Source of the DNA: Blasia pusilla
Taxonomy: Eukaryota; Marchantiophyta; Marchantiopsida; Blasiales
DNA: 64,000 nt
NCBI GenBank assembly: GCA_050084515.1
Contig: CM114272.1
Coordinates: 41,664,001-41,728,000, forward strand
Direction of reading: 5' to 3'
How positions within the stretch are numbered: position 1 is the first letter of the stretch; every line of letters starts with the position of its first letter. A model generated the notes under the pieces. The model made no database searches. It saw nothing but the letters and a program-made list of their open reading frames with translations, and was not told the DNA's origin. The position numbers and the translations under genes are program-made. Shown piece after piece: positions 1 through 11,617 of the stretch.

Positions 1-342
1 CTTTTTTAGCAGCATGACGTGGCTGATGCATACTCTCCATGCGACAACTCCACTAATCCAGCCTCCAAAAGGTCCAACGTCCTACTCAATCAAGTCCCTC
101 TCCATATCACTATATTGATAGGGATGACGGAAGATTGGCGTATCACTAGCCAAATCAATCCGTATACCGGGTCCAACCAGAGAACCCAACTCCTTCATGC
201 TAAAGGCAAAACAACTCCTATAAGCACGTAGGAACTGTGTCAAGCGTCGTTTCTCACCTCCCGTAAGCTTGGGCCCAAGTAATGGCTCCCAAGTCTCCTC
301 CTTTGGCATACTAGAGGGAGAGGACGATGCCATTGGTCGCAC
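1..342 (-). pseudogene. gypsy RT N-terminal part (element A)
   Basis: The translation includes a stretch ending in SDTPIFRHPYQYSDMERDLIE-like residues, the conserved lead-in of plant gypsy reverse transcriptases, where proline-tyrosine-rich residues precede the first palm motif. A frame change near position 82 joins it to a continuation ending in LVELSHGEYAS, which reaches the window edge. It matches the same region of element B at 12217-12486. The catalytic YxDD part lies outside the window. Confidence 0.8.
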
Positions 343-1925
343 ATAACCCCCTCACAAGATGATACACCCTTAGCTACACCATCATCGAGCAAATAACTCC
401 TCCACCAAAGCATGAGCAACCAACTCCACATGCCCAGCCATTACATCCCATCTACTCCAAGGATGCAAAATACTACTCTCCTCGCCCCACCGATGCCTCT
501 ACCGCCCCGGTAGCCATCGAGCTCATTACAAGGGGTGGAAGACCCATGACATAGTCCGAAGTCGACCTTTGCCGGCCATACCATGACTCAAAATCCAAGT
601 CAAACAATTAAGGTCCATGGCCCGACCCAACACATGACGTCGTGAAGCCTCGAAATAGAAGCAACGCTGTCACACCAAGAGCAAATCCCATCGCACGCTC
701 TCTCATCAGCGTTAGGCTCCACCAATCGCCGCACATGAGAATCCCATACAAGCCCCGGACCACCTTCCTGTAGGCATGTGACGAGGAAAACTCACAAATG
801 TGGGTAGTGCCATCCACGCTGGCCCACATGGTTCACCACCGCCATGGGTGACCGATCAATAACCCTCACCACTTGAGAAAGTCGCCAAGATTCAAGATAC
901 TATCCACTTTGTAAGGCGAGGATCCCAGACCGCATCATATGCTCGACGAGAACCCCCCTAGGCAACAAGTTTGTCCACCACAAGCGTGGGCGATGTGCAC
1001 GCTGAGCCAACTCGCTGGCAGCATCCAACAACACCGCTGGTCCAATCCAAGACCGCACCTCATGAACACTCGCCATCATCCGCGTCCGAGTGTCACCCAA
1101 CAATGGAACATTCTCCAAAATGTAAGCTAGAGCACGTGCTCGATGAACTGAAGATGTCGTAACACCCGTAACATCTCCCAAAACAATCGAGACCTAAGGT
1201 CATGTAATCCCTCACCACGACCAAAGACGTATGATGACCCGACATGGCCATCCAGCAATCACCAAATCCACAGGACCAATTCTCTCAAGGTCCCGCGCTC
1301 AACAATGCAATGTGTGATGGTAAAGCACGCTGGTACCCACGAATAGCGATGGCGGCAACAACTCAGGATACCTCGCATCAATCGACCAATATGTCGGGAT
1401 GAGACTCTCAGGCCGTCTCATCTCGCTCCACATACACGTATCTCCAAGACAGAATACCGGCTGCAACATCGCACCAAACCAGTGCTAATCCCACCAAAGA
1501 GATCTAACACACAAATGCCCTCCGCGGATCTTGCCATACAATGGGTGTAGTATCCAAAGGGATAACCTAATCTGGGCTGAAGTAGGAGTCCGTGGGGCCT
1601 CCTCTTCCTCGTGAGGTATAATGACCTCACACCAAGCCTCTTGCACTAGGCGACGCCTCTGCCGTAGTGCACCGCTGAACTCCAAAGTGGCACATCCAAC
1701 GATGAGGATGCCCTTTGCTGCAAAATAGGGACCTCCTCTTCCTCCTCATGCGCAGGAGAATCCATAGCGAAACATTACCCTCAAAAAGTCTCCCTGGCCA
1801 AGTGACTACTCCACTAAAAACCGACCACAGATGCTAACACTTTGTTGGGGAAGACCTCTCGTCGAGCCCCATAAATAAATCTCACAGAACTTGGCTCATA
1901 CGTCCATCCCGGACTGCCAACCAGG

Positions 1926-2462
1926 TCAGAAGACGCTGTCTCGATCCAAAGTAATCCATCTGAAAACCCATCGGGTACAATCATCGCTCCTCCAATCGGG
2001 TACATCATACGACTCGGCTGATGTGACTACCGCAGATACTCCCAACCGGGAGCTATCAGTCGCATGATCTGGTCTCAACTGTACAGAAAACTTTTCCCGT
2101 GTCATGAATTGAGACCTATCATTGGCTCCTCCAAGTGATGTTTGAATCTGGAATGGGCAAGGCTCAAGCTCTGACCTCCGAATACCCAAACCAATACATG
2201 CCGCCTTTCCCAACATCAAAGGTTGGGCACCAGAGTCTAACAAGACTCTATCTGGTCTATACACCTGTCCTGTAGGACTCACCAATCGGAAGATCCCACT
2301 CCGGTTGTCCAACATACATACACCAGGTGTAAGCCTCTCACGATCAATGGCTGGCCGGGCTGGTAATGCATCCATCTTCGCCGCTGCTGCCTGCCAAGTA
2401 GCAGTGGTACTCAATGCTACACCTGACATAGAGGGTCGCTCCACCGCAACACCCTCATCCAC
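1926..2462 (-). pseudogene. gypsy aspartic protease (element A)
   Basis: Retroviral-type aspartic protease that would process Gag-Pol. The active-site loop reads VLLDSGAQPLMLGKAA, so the catalytic D-S-G triad is intact. About 40 residues later comes the PFQIQTSLGG segment that is also present in element B (14369-14644). The reading frame here is open for about 178 codons, but flanking gag and RT are in other frames, so the polyprotein cannot be made. Confidence 0.8.
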
Positions 2463-2775
2463 CTCAACACGTGTAGCAAGAACACCCCACGTTCACACAA
2501 CGTGGTCGCTAATGAAATACAGGAGCTAAGTCAACTCCTAAAGCCATCGCCTTCGTGGCGAAAACAATGGGGATCCTAACACCTGAAGTTGCCATCCCAC
2601 ATCTTGCATTGATCTTCGATCCGTGTCTACTACACGCGATGTAGATGCCTCGATCCCCACTGTCGGCTCAATAGGCTGCGAGGAACCATGGATGGAGTCC
2701 TAAGCACCTCAGACAACAAGAATGACCGGGAAGCCTAGCACGCCTCCCGGCCCCTCACCCCTCTGTGGGTCCAAC

Positions 2776-4375
2776 TCACAAGAGCACCACGTGGCTTTGA
2801 CGCCGAGTGGCTCCTCTCGAATCGCAGTGATGCCTCAACTGTCTTTGCACTCGCCATATAAGAGAGATCATCCCTCCATAAGAGGTGGAAGCCCCTGCTC
2901 CCGAACCTGATCTATCTTTGGATACCACCATAGTAGCCAACTTCTGCTCCAATCTGCTCAATCCTGGGACCATAGTCGACTCTGTCGTAGTGGTAGGGGT
3001 AGCCACCGTAGGCTCTCCAACCACTGGTCCACCTCTACCACCTCTACCACCTCGGCCTCTCGGAGCTACTCCACCACGGCCACGGCCTGATCTCAACTCC
3101 GGATGAAGATCAAAGCAACGCTCTCGAGGATGACCTAGTCTCCCAATGATCACACTGAGTTGGGGCCGATCGAGGCCCATCCTCCAAAGTCCGTCTCCCA
3201 TCCTCTTGGGGACAAAACTTCCTAACATGATCACCTCCACATGTCCAACATGATCGCCCTTGCTCGGGGCAGCAAATGAAGGCAATGGTCTCTGCAAAAA
3301 TGTCCCTCTAGGACTTTGACAGAGGTCGCGTGTACCCCACGACTCCCACTACCCACTACTACTACCACCACCACTACTACGAGATTGTGAGGTGGGCGGC
3401 TGAACACGAGAAGTAGTAGTTGTATCCCTACTGAATGCGGATGTCACCACTCTCTCCTTCACCATGTTAAGCTCAATCTTCTCAGATAGAGCAAACACAT
3501 GGGTCAATGTGGATGAATCATCACTCATAAGAGTAGCATCACGTACCCTATGGCGCAAATCTCTGTCCAAGATCCCATACCAAAACTAGATCGCTCGATC
3601 CTCGGTCACACCTGGGTAATCGAAATCAAGCGTCGCCGATACTGGCGTGTATGCCTCACTTAAGACTCTCACTAGTCTTTCGCTCAAAGTCCTGAAGATT
3701 CCTCAACTTCTCCGTCTTCACTCCTTGATAGTTCTTCTTCAACCTCTTGAAGAACTCTGCAACCGGGCTAAACGATGGTGGGGCATTAGTACCTCCACTA
3801 GTACCCCCACTAGTACCTCCACTGGTACCCCCACTCCGGCTCATACTCGTACCACTCAACGTCGGGCTGGCTGGCATAGTAGGAGCACTACTACCAATAC
3901 CACCATGGGTGATAGACACATAGCCTGGAGACCAATATTGCCTCCATGCCTCAATCTCAGCAACATGGTCCTTCCTAAACTCATGGTAATCATCCATGGG
4001 TGGTCCTTCCAAGTGCTGAAACAACCCCTTCCAAGCCAAGAAGGGTGTAAACAACGTGGCGTTCCGCAACATCTGCATATCACACCATGTATCAAACTCC
4101 TGCATGAAGTCCTCCAACTCAATGGTACCCACTAAACCCGAGTATCGTCGTGGGCCCTTCATGGCCCCATATCCACCGTCCATGTCCCAAATCAATGGAG
4201 CTGCAACACTCGATAACAACGTAGAAGACTCGGTGTTTGGAACACCCTGGTCCTCCTCTTCATCAACCGTCGGAAGTGGAAAAGGTAGCCGATACCTAAA
4301 TCCACTCCGTGTGAAACCACCACTGTCCGCACCACGGTCCCCAACCAGACCACCCGACAGCTCTGTGATGACCAA
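2776..4375 (-). pseudogene. gypsy gag (element A)
   Basis: The N-terminal part (4375-3656) carries a capsid-like segment (LEDFMQEFDTWCDMQMLRN, then FLAWKGLFQHLEGP). It is followed by a low-complexity Ser-Gly-Gly-Thr repeat encoded by short direct repeats near 3787-3837 and a FFKRLKKNYQGVK segment. Further along, 3570-3349 holds SEKIELNMVKE, and 3297-2776 has an Arg-Gly-rich nucleic-acid-binding stretch (GRGRGGVAPRGRGGRGGRGG). The parts are in different frames. Around 3570-3450 the DNA aligns with element B's gag on both sides of the CACTA insertion. Confidence 0.75.
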
Positions 4376-5020
4376 CGCCGATGCCGCACCACCACCAAAT
4401 TACCCAAGTGACGTCGATGTTGCTCTACTATTGTAGCTCTACTAGCTATGGGTGTAGGCAATCTAACCTCTCATCACTACAAGAAGCCTCCCACGGTCTA
4501 CTGGTCATCACTCCAGCCTCACTATCAGTAGCACACAGGAGTAACACTACTCTGGAAATCAGCGTCCACCCTAACAATGGACGCGCAAGCAAGAAGCACG
4601 ATGGAGGGGATCCAAACACAGGAAGTCCAACGACAACCCTCCAACCGCAAATGGAAATCAAGGTAACACAATCCACCAAACGTGGTGCCCCCTGAATCCA
4701 CAAAACCCACCACACAATTCTAACGCAATAGCTACTCCGCCGCAAGTCGATGACGTACTAGTCGAACTCGCAGCACCTGAAAATATCACCTGCATGGAGA
4801 GGCTACACCGTACTATGCGCTAGAGGTACATCAACCAAAAACCTGAGATGCATAAAGCGCCTAACACATCTCCGAACAGCACCAAATGAGCTACAACAGT
4901 CTGTACACTGGCATAATTAAGAACTCGGCAGTTAAGCGTCCTCCAGGCAAAATAGCCTAAAGATGGGTGACCAGTTATGCAAAACTCAAATCCCAAATCC
5001 TGCAAAAATTGCCTCACGCC

Positions 5021-5040
5021 CAAGCAAGCATGCTTGCTTG
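5021..5040. repeat. 20-bp perfect palindrome
   Basis: CAAGCAAGCATGCTTGCTTG reads the same on both strands. It sits in the LTR/leader-like region upstream of gag A and could form a cruciform or be a recognition site; no function can be assigned. Confidence 0.9.
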
Positions 5041-5130
5041 CTCCTTGCTCCTTACTCCGCCTCTCACGCCCACTCGCCCCGAGCTACCACGAGTTGCCTC
5101 GAAGCCTCAAAATGCTCGAGACATGCCCCG

Positions 5131-5170
5131 TTCGCCACACTTCGCCACGCTTCGCCATGCTTCGCTATGG
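5131..5170. repeat. four tandem 10-bp units
   Basis: Four consecutive decamers begin with TTCGC (TTCGCCACAC, TTCGCCACGC, TTCGCCATGC, TTCGCTATGG). On the minus strand they read as GCGAAG-containing units, the same motif seen in the LTR-like blocks at 9.7-9.95, 42.9-43.1 and 50.2-50.6 kb. Confidence 0.85.
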
Positions 5171-6243
5171 AGAGAGGTCCAACCAGGGCGCCCCCAATGG
5201 GATAGGCGTCTCCAAAAATGAACGAGTCACCAACCAACCAGCCCCTCCGATCCGCTGTCCACCATAGCCAGACCTCGAGCTAGTCCGCAAAATTTCGATC
5301 AGAAATTACTTCACAAATACGTGACCGAAATCAAATCTGTTTTGATCAGAATTCAATTGACCACCATAGCTATCTCTCCACAAAAAATCAGCTACAACCA
5401 AGCTCTGTACTCCGAGCTAAAAATCAAACAAACTTGCTGTCCATACACCTCCAGAATCGCAAATCCGACAGCGCTTCCGCCAAGTTTCATGCACGCAGAA
5501 ATCCGCAACGCTCCACACACTCGAGCACATAGATTCACAGGAGATCACAATACAAGTAGCAACAAGAACCTCTCAACCGATCTGGATGAACTTCAACACA
5601 GCTTCCGCACTCCAAGCTCTCCACATCAGAAAACTGTCGAACACGACCAGAATCTTCAATACTTGATAACTTCCAACTCCCTTGACGAAATCCAGCGATC
5701 TACAGCGCATTGGAAAGCTCTCAAAAAGGCGCTTCTTTCCCAACCAACCGCGCACCAGATTCACACCTCCAACATAGGCCACAAGCCACGAACATCCACG
5801 GCTGAGTACACAATCAGCCCTAACCAGATCCTACTGATCTACAATCGAAGCTACCATCGATCTACTCCAGTTCTTTGAGTGAAATCCGTGAAAGACCTAC
5901 TGTCATAAAACATGTTTACAATCACATAAAATCGAGCCAAACCCACTCCACGATGGGAGAATCTAGGTCGAAGCTTGCGGGAAACACCATAGCCAAGAGC
6001 TCTACTCACTACCAAGGCTAACTCCCAACGCAACAGGCTCAACTCAAAGAATCGTTCTTTGAGTGCACTCCACCTTTTATCCTCCAACCTAAGATCGGGC
6101 CCTACTGGGAAACTCACCCCCAACTAAGTAACCCCCAACCCTATGTATGGAACCGCATCTCTACCAAGCCACTACGGTCCTACATAAGGAATGACCTCTA
6201 CTAGCACACTATACTCTACGACATAATCCGTATGGTCATGACA

Positions 6244-7660
6244 ACTATGCTAGTCAGTGATGGATGTTCGAGAGGATGGCATATGGCAGGTCTGACGCCA
6301 TCTCTTACTAAGATTCCTCAAGAATGATGGATGTGTCCCAGATGTACATAAAGTAGGTAGTTCTACATTCCAACTTGTGTCTATGACATGGATGACAAGA
6401 AGGCGACTAACAATGGGACCACAAGAGCACCCGACCTTCTTGCTCTTAGCGTCTAAGAGATGTATGTCATGGTAGGTAGGGATAGATGATTTTGGTACTT
6501 ATTGTCTCGTTGTTTGGATGCCATGAGTTAGTATGGGATCGTGTGTGCTTGTGTGTGTTCAGTGATAATGATGTATGTTGTGTAGCAATGTGTATGTGCA
6601 CGACACATGTGTGTGCCTTGACTATGCTCCCGGATAAAAAATTTAGATAAAATTCCAGGCCTTCACAAATAAAAAAGAAAAACCAAATCTCCTTACTGAG
6701 AACCCCAAATCTAGATGTGAAGGTGCCTTTTGGATGCAATGTCAATTCCACATGTGTGGAAGGGGTCCCATAAACCAGATCGGCTTCCCGTGGACTAAAA
6801 ATCTACTATATTCTACTCTCTCATGTCAAACAAAACCCACTCTCCTAATGAGAGGCTTGGGTTACACATAGAAGGCAAGGAGGACCATAACTTTGTTGCC
6901 TCATGTCAAGAGGTTCAACAAAGAGAGAATGAGCTCTCAAGCTCTCTCTCTTTGAGGTATATCCACTTCCCTCTCCCAAGCTCTCTCCATGGTAACCTAT
7001 ACTTGCAGGTCATCTCCTTGGCTTTTGACATGCTATAGCGGCTCAAGAGCCAATTCCCAAAAAAGAAAGTTAACTAGACTCAATATGGAAACTTATCCGA
7101 AATACCAAGTTTCTCTTTATGGTTCTAAATGAGCCGAAACGAAGAGGAAACCTGCTCTCTCAAGTTACCCATGGCCCTAACAGGTCATCCTCCATCTCCT
7201 AGTGATGTCCTTCATGGGTAACAAAGACTTTCTACTAGATCTTGTTGATCTATCCTAAAAGATGTGGCAATTGTCTTGCGCATACACAATGCTATACAAC
7301 ATACATCGTTGTCATCAAATACGATCCCATGCTAACTCATGGCATCCAAACAGTAAGACGATAAGTACCAAAATATCTCCAATTGCCCCCCTAGCTGGTG
7401 GTTAGGTCTCTTTAACTCTAGATAGCCATCTATCCCTACCTACCATACATCTCTAGGACGCAAAGTACCGGATGCTCATGTGGCCCCATCGTTAGTCGTC
7501 TTCTTGTCATCCATGTGACAAGCACAAGTCGGAAGCTATAACTACCTAGCGTATATAGATCTAGAGCACATTCATCATCCTCGAGGAACTCTATTGAGCG
7601 GTGGATTCAGACATGCCATATGCTATCCTCTCGAACATCCATCATAGACTAGCATAGTAG
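6244..7660. repeat. large inverted repeat (arms about 300-350 bp)
   Basis: The left arm (about 6244-6545) and the right arm (about 7309-7660) are reverse complements with roughly 85 percent identity by eye. Examples are TGATGGATGTTCGAGAGGAT against its complement near 7630-7650, and GTTTGGATGCCATGAGTTAG against its complement near 7330-7350. The spacer (about 760 bp) contains the dispersed repeat found again at 27.33-27.80 kb. Two oppositely oriented copies of a transposon end, or a fold-back element, would explain it. No transposase is visible. Confidence 0.8.
6795..7275 (+). repeat. dispersed repeat, copy 1 (LTR remnant-like)
   Basis: About 480 bp is shared with 27330-27800 in the same orientation. 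Common blocks include AATGAGAGGCTTGGGTTA, GAGAGAATGAGCTCTCAAGC and GATCTATCCTAAAAGATGTG. The identity is high enough to be obvious by eye, with small gaps. There is no coding content; it is probably part of an LTR or non-autonomous element. Confidence 0.8.
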
Positions 7661-7794
7661 CAGCATCATGAGAAAAACCACACAACATACAACGCAAGCC
7701 TGCAGAAACTATTGCTAAGTTAGGATCAACTGTATTGTCAATGTTAGGAAGATGACATGGTGCATTGTTACGCACATGGTCCTTCCAAACCATA

Positions 7795-8582
7795 CTATCG
7801 CATGCCTCCAATTAGAGAACGACAGATGGAAAAACCTCCCTCACTCACTCTCAAGATAGTGCGCCTTGTAGTCACATCCAATATCGTGGGTACCGTATGC
7901 TGCAAATAGACATAATCTCCTTGATGAAACCTCCAGATAGTCAGTTGATAACTACCTCGGTGAATAGTCGCATACCTCAAAGTATCCTGATGCTGCGCAA
8001 TCGCCAAGTTCTCAAATATCATGGGCATCAATCCATGAAATAACTCATCCCTTTGAGAACATTCTCGCATCCATACATTAGGGTCATTGAGATTCAACAC
8101 CCCATCACCATCTCCACGAATGGCTCTCCGCCATAAAGCAACAAATATGGTACCTAAGGATGCATGCATGCTGAATCTGTATCTCATTGCTAACTCGAGA
8201 TTTCCAACCACGGAAACTGGAGGTTCCAAGTGACCTCCATGCAAGCCATACTTGTGTAAACCACTCCTGATCGTCTACAAAACCCTCTCCACTAGTCCAT
8301 TTGTGTGAGGATGATCTCGTGAAGTGGTATGGTCGTCGATCACTGCATGATCACACAAGGCCTAAACTCCCCGTGAAACTCAATACCCTAGTCTATCAAC
8401 ACCTCAACTGGTGAGCCATAATGACTCAACACTCTATCTAGGAAGACATACGCTACTCCCTCACTCACTTTGTCATGCAATGCAACAAACTCTATCCACT
8501 TTGAGAAGTGTTCAACCATCACAACATATAATGAATATGGCACTCCGTCAAAGGTAAAGGTTGTGCAAAATCCAAACTCCAT
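7795..8582 (-). pseudogene. gypsy integrase core and C-terminal part
   Basis: The 8582-8388 segment shows the catalytic-core context VMVEHFSKWIEFVALHDK and the second-aspartate region FLDRVLSHYGSPVEVLID. The 8244-7795 segment shows the C-terminal DNA-binding part (IFENLAIAQHQDTLRYATIH, then FHQGDYVYLQHT). Integrase would insert retroelement cDNA. A stop/frame break separates the two parts. It lies downstream of the RNase H fragment at 8930-9200 in the expected order. Confidence 0.85.
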
Positions 8583-8929
8583 CTATAAAGTAAACCCATG
8601 ATCGGAAGTCGATGCAACTATGGAGTTGAAGCATTGAACAATGCTTGGATCCGATCATACACCATGCACCTAGCAACAAACTTTTGAATGTCAATCTATA
8701 TGCCTTGCCACGAATACTGTATCTAGACCAAGCTATACGTCCGCTTCATCCCAAAATGATCAACTCCTCATGGGCATTCTGCACCAAACGTGTTCTCCGT
8801 GAACCACAAGGCACTACACGAACTCTACCATCCTACCAAACTCGTAACACATATACAACCCATTTGCATTCTGGTTGAGCATTCCAAGTCTATGTGCTAC
8901 CTATAAATCATACTACTACAACAATAGAA

Positions 8930-9230
8930 CCCACCTCGCTAGCTTCCCTGTAAGCTTGTCCGACTCAATCAACCACTTAAGTGGCTGAGGATCAATGACA
9001 ATGGTAAGGATTTTTTAGAATAAATAACACCTAATATATGCGATAACCCACACTGCAACTAAGCACTTCTTCTCATACGAGCTATACTTTGCCTATGTAG
9101 CATTGTTTGAGCGACTTGCAAAAGCTACCACAAACTCTCTACCCTCATCTTCATGCTGTGTCGCAACCCTCATAACCAAATGAGTGCCAAGCGGAACATC
9201 CAAACTCACGCTAGGATGGTTTGCGCTTTA
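8930..9230 (-). pseudogene. gypsy RNase H fragment
   Basis: On the minus strand the translation reads HEDEGREFVVAFASRSNNAT, a stop, then AKYSSYEKKCLVAVWVIAYI, followed by DPQPLKWLIESDKLTGKLAR. These are the conserved RNase H signatures of plant gypsy elements (ASRSNN, YSSYEKE, the PLKWL segment). One in-frame stop and a frame change make it non-functional. The part before HEDEG, which should read TDWS-like, is degraded and ends near 9230, where LTR-like DNA begins. Confidence 0.8.
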
Positions 9231-10805
9231 GAGAAGTCTCAAGAAGAGACTAGTTAGGAAACACAAGTGCAAGACGCAAGTAAGGCTAGCATTTTGGACG
9301 TTTCATGCATTTATGGTCTTGACTAGGAAATCGGAACCAAATACGAGGTGAGACTTGAGAGGAGTCGAGTCTCGGATCAGACGTGGTCAAGGGATAAGAA
9401 ATGGACTTGGGACGTGGCTAGCGTTTGGGGTTTTTCACTGTATTTTTGACCAAAAATTTTAGGAACGAGATGTGTTTGGGAAAAATAAGGTGGCGTTGGA
9501 AAGCTTATGCAAAGCCCGTTGGAACACATTGTGATATCCACAATTTTGTACTTTTGAAGAAATACATCTTTTTATTCAACGAAGACTTGTATATACACTA
9601 TGATTTTGATTATTATATATTATTATGGAGAAGAATGAGTAAGATTAAAGTGAATCACGAAGCTCCAAGGACAAGGCAGAGAGATAGAAAATGAAGGATT
9701 TTCCTGAGAGGGGAGGAGAATAAAATAACGAAGTCTAAAGACCCAGCAAGAAGCTTCGAAAGGACAATGAAGCTTTGTTTATGAAGTGCCTCGCTCTTGA
9801 ACGAAGCATGAAGAAGAAGAAGAAGAAGAAGAGAAAGAAGTACTTCGCTCTTGAACGAAGCACGAAGCACCTGAAACAAGAACAAAGAATGGAGCGCTTT
9901 GTCTTTAGATCAGGAGAAAGAGCTTCGTCCTCAAGCGAAGCAAAAGAGGTCTAGACTTAGCAGCGAAGAAAAACTAAGATTGACAGTAATTTCAAGCAAC
10001 ACATAGTTAGAACAGTTAAATAGGAAAATGCACAACTCTTTGTATCAAATAAGTAGTGAAGACAATTTTGTTCTACGGATTCATAGGGATCTTAGGAAAA
10101 GAGAAGAGCACCATAGATCTAGGTAGTTACAAATGTTGAAGAGACACCAGCTTCATCAAGAACGCTTGGAATCTTTGGATCACTCCTACTTCAGAGAGTA
10201 TTTAAGAAACATGCAAGTAGCTATCATCATCATTCTCTTACAAAGTCCTCATGCTGTAGAAATGGTCCGAGCAAAGGAGTAGTACCCTCTCGAGCTTGTA
10301 TACACTTTTCAAGCTTTCTCATTCTTGATGGAGTAGTAAAGCACTCATTCATTCATTCTGATGTGCGATGCTTATGTCTGAGTATTCTTTTTGGGTCTGC
10401 AGAGTGAAGAGTGAATCAGGCGAACCTTTCTCATCAATGGACTAATCAACAAAGAGTTGTAGGAAATCTGTTTGACAGAGAGTAGCCTGCCGAGACGGAT
10501 TGAGTTCCGAAAGTAGGAGAAGCCAACTTTCATGTTGAGGTCTCTGTGAGGTTTCTTGATATTGAGAGACAATCTACCTGAGCGTGCTGTCAACTCCACT
10601 AGAGTGCATAGAGGAAAGAAACCTTGGTACTAAGAAAGATCCGAAGATATTGATAAGACATTGAATATAAATCATACACATTTAAATACAACTATTACAA
10701 CAGAATTGTAATTTTGAACTCTCTTTTCATCAAACAATGATCCTCTTGGGGATCGAACTCAGTAAATGACTGTAAAATTGAAACTCTTATACATTACACA
10801 CACCA
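9230..10805 (+). mobile_element. LTR-like block, copy 1 (truncated or solo LTR)
   Basis: It aligns along most of its length with 42.4-44.0 kb, the 5' LTR of the Tat-like element. Shared blocks include AATGGTCCGAG, GTAGTACCCTCTCG, CTTGTATACACTTT, TTTGACAGAGAGTAGCC, GATTGAGTTCCGAAAGTAGG and the terminal GGGGATCGAACTC/GAGGATCAAACTC region. No gag follows it, so it is a solo or truncated copy. It contains a (GAA)n run (9806-9838) and a GCGAAGC motif. The 5' edge is approximate. Confidence 0.75.
9806..9838. repeat. GAA microsatellite
   Basis: A short run of AAG/GAA triplets lies within the LTR-like block. The same region of the copy at 42.9-43.2 kb is also purine-rich but without the clean run. 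Confidence 0.9.
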
Positions 10806-11440
10806 AAGATCTTGGCAAAAGCTCAAGTAGAGTCTGAGATATTGGCCAAAAACAATTTAATGGGGAGTCGGGTTGAGGGCCAAAAAGAGGGATTTGGATG
10901 TCTCTTCCCCAAAGGTAGGGGGAGGGTGGGAATCTCCAGAAGTATTAGTAAGGGGGAAGGTATTCAAGGTTGCTTAGGACTCAAAGCCCACTTTGGGCGC
11001 CATGGGAAAACTTAAGGGCACAAAATGGATCGGGAGTTTTGGCGTTGGGATTTGAAACCCAAACCAAGTCCAATAGAGTGGATTTTCGAGGTCATTGTTG
11101 GATTCCAACTTGCAACTCATATGGTTGGATCTCAATTTAGGAGCTAATGCGAGGTCGATTTGACAGTTGGGACTACTAAGTCCCAACTGTCTAATCGAGT
11201 CTAGCGCGCAAACGCCGTTTTAGGTGTCTAGACTAATCTGTCCCAAATTTTGAAAGACTTGCCTATGTTGGGAAGCTAGGAATGAGGAAAGGTTTAGCTT
11301 GATGAGATACCAAGTTGAGAAATGGGTGGGTTGGATGGCCGGTTGACCCAAACCAGACTCATGTGAGTGAGTTTAGATGCAGATAAGCGATGCGAGTGTG
11401 TCCTACTAAACTTATGCTTCCAAAACACTAGAGATTGACA
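10806..11440. other. no gene seen
   Basis: This stretch lies between the LTR-like block and the RNase H end of element B. It contains a purine-rich part (AGGTAGGGGGAGGGTGGG near 10913-10930) that could be a polypurine tract. No open frame shows a recognisable domain. Confidence 0.4.
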
Positions 11441-11617
11441 TTCGAGGGGAGTAGACGCACGACATGCTGCATGAGCACCGCTCGGAGCCCCAACATGCTC
11501 CAATCTGTTTGCAACTGGAAATTATTCCCCTTGATCGGTCTCCTCAATATCGCCACAGACGTCAATCTATCCATAAGCAATTGAAATGCTCTCTCTTGCT
11601 CATTCTCCCAATGTCAC

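Larger units (their letters stand above)
1..4375 (-). mobile_element. Ty3/gypsy element A, degraded (gag, protease, start of RT)
   Basis: On the minus strand the order is gag (about 4375-2776), aspartic protease (2462-1926) and the start of reverse transcriptase (342 to the left edge), the normal Ty3/gypsy order. All parts are in different frames with stops, so the copy is dead. The element runs off the left edge, so its RNase H, integrase and 3' LTR are not visible. Element B at 11.4-15.5 kb is a related copy: the protease and RT starts are clearly alike. An LTR is expected to the right, around 4.7-6.2 kb, but I could not fix its ends. Confidence 0.85.
4740..6240 (-). other. gene-free stretch, possible 5' LTR/leader of element A
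   Basis: This lies immediately upstream of gag A on its strand, where the leader and 5' LTR should be. I see no coding signal. A 185-codon open frame on the plus strand (5321-5878) has no recognisable domain. Small features inside are a 20-bp perfect palindrome at 5021-5040 and four 10-bp repeats of the TTCGCCACRC type at 5131-5170. LTR ends could not be fixed. Confidence 0.3.

Noticed and set aside
5321-5878. 185-codon plus-strand open frame
   Set aside because: Low-complexity composition with no domain or signal, and it lies where the 5' LTR of element A should be on the other strand.
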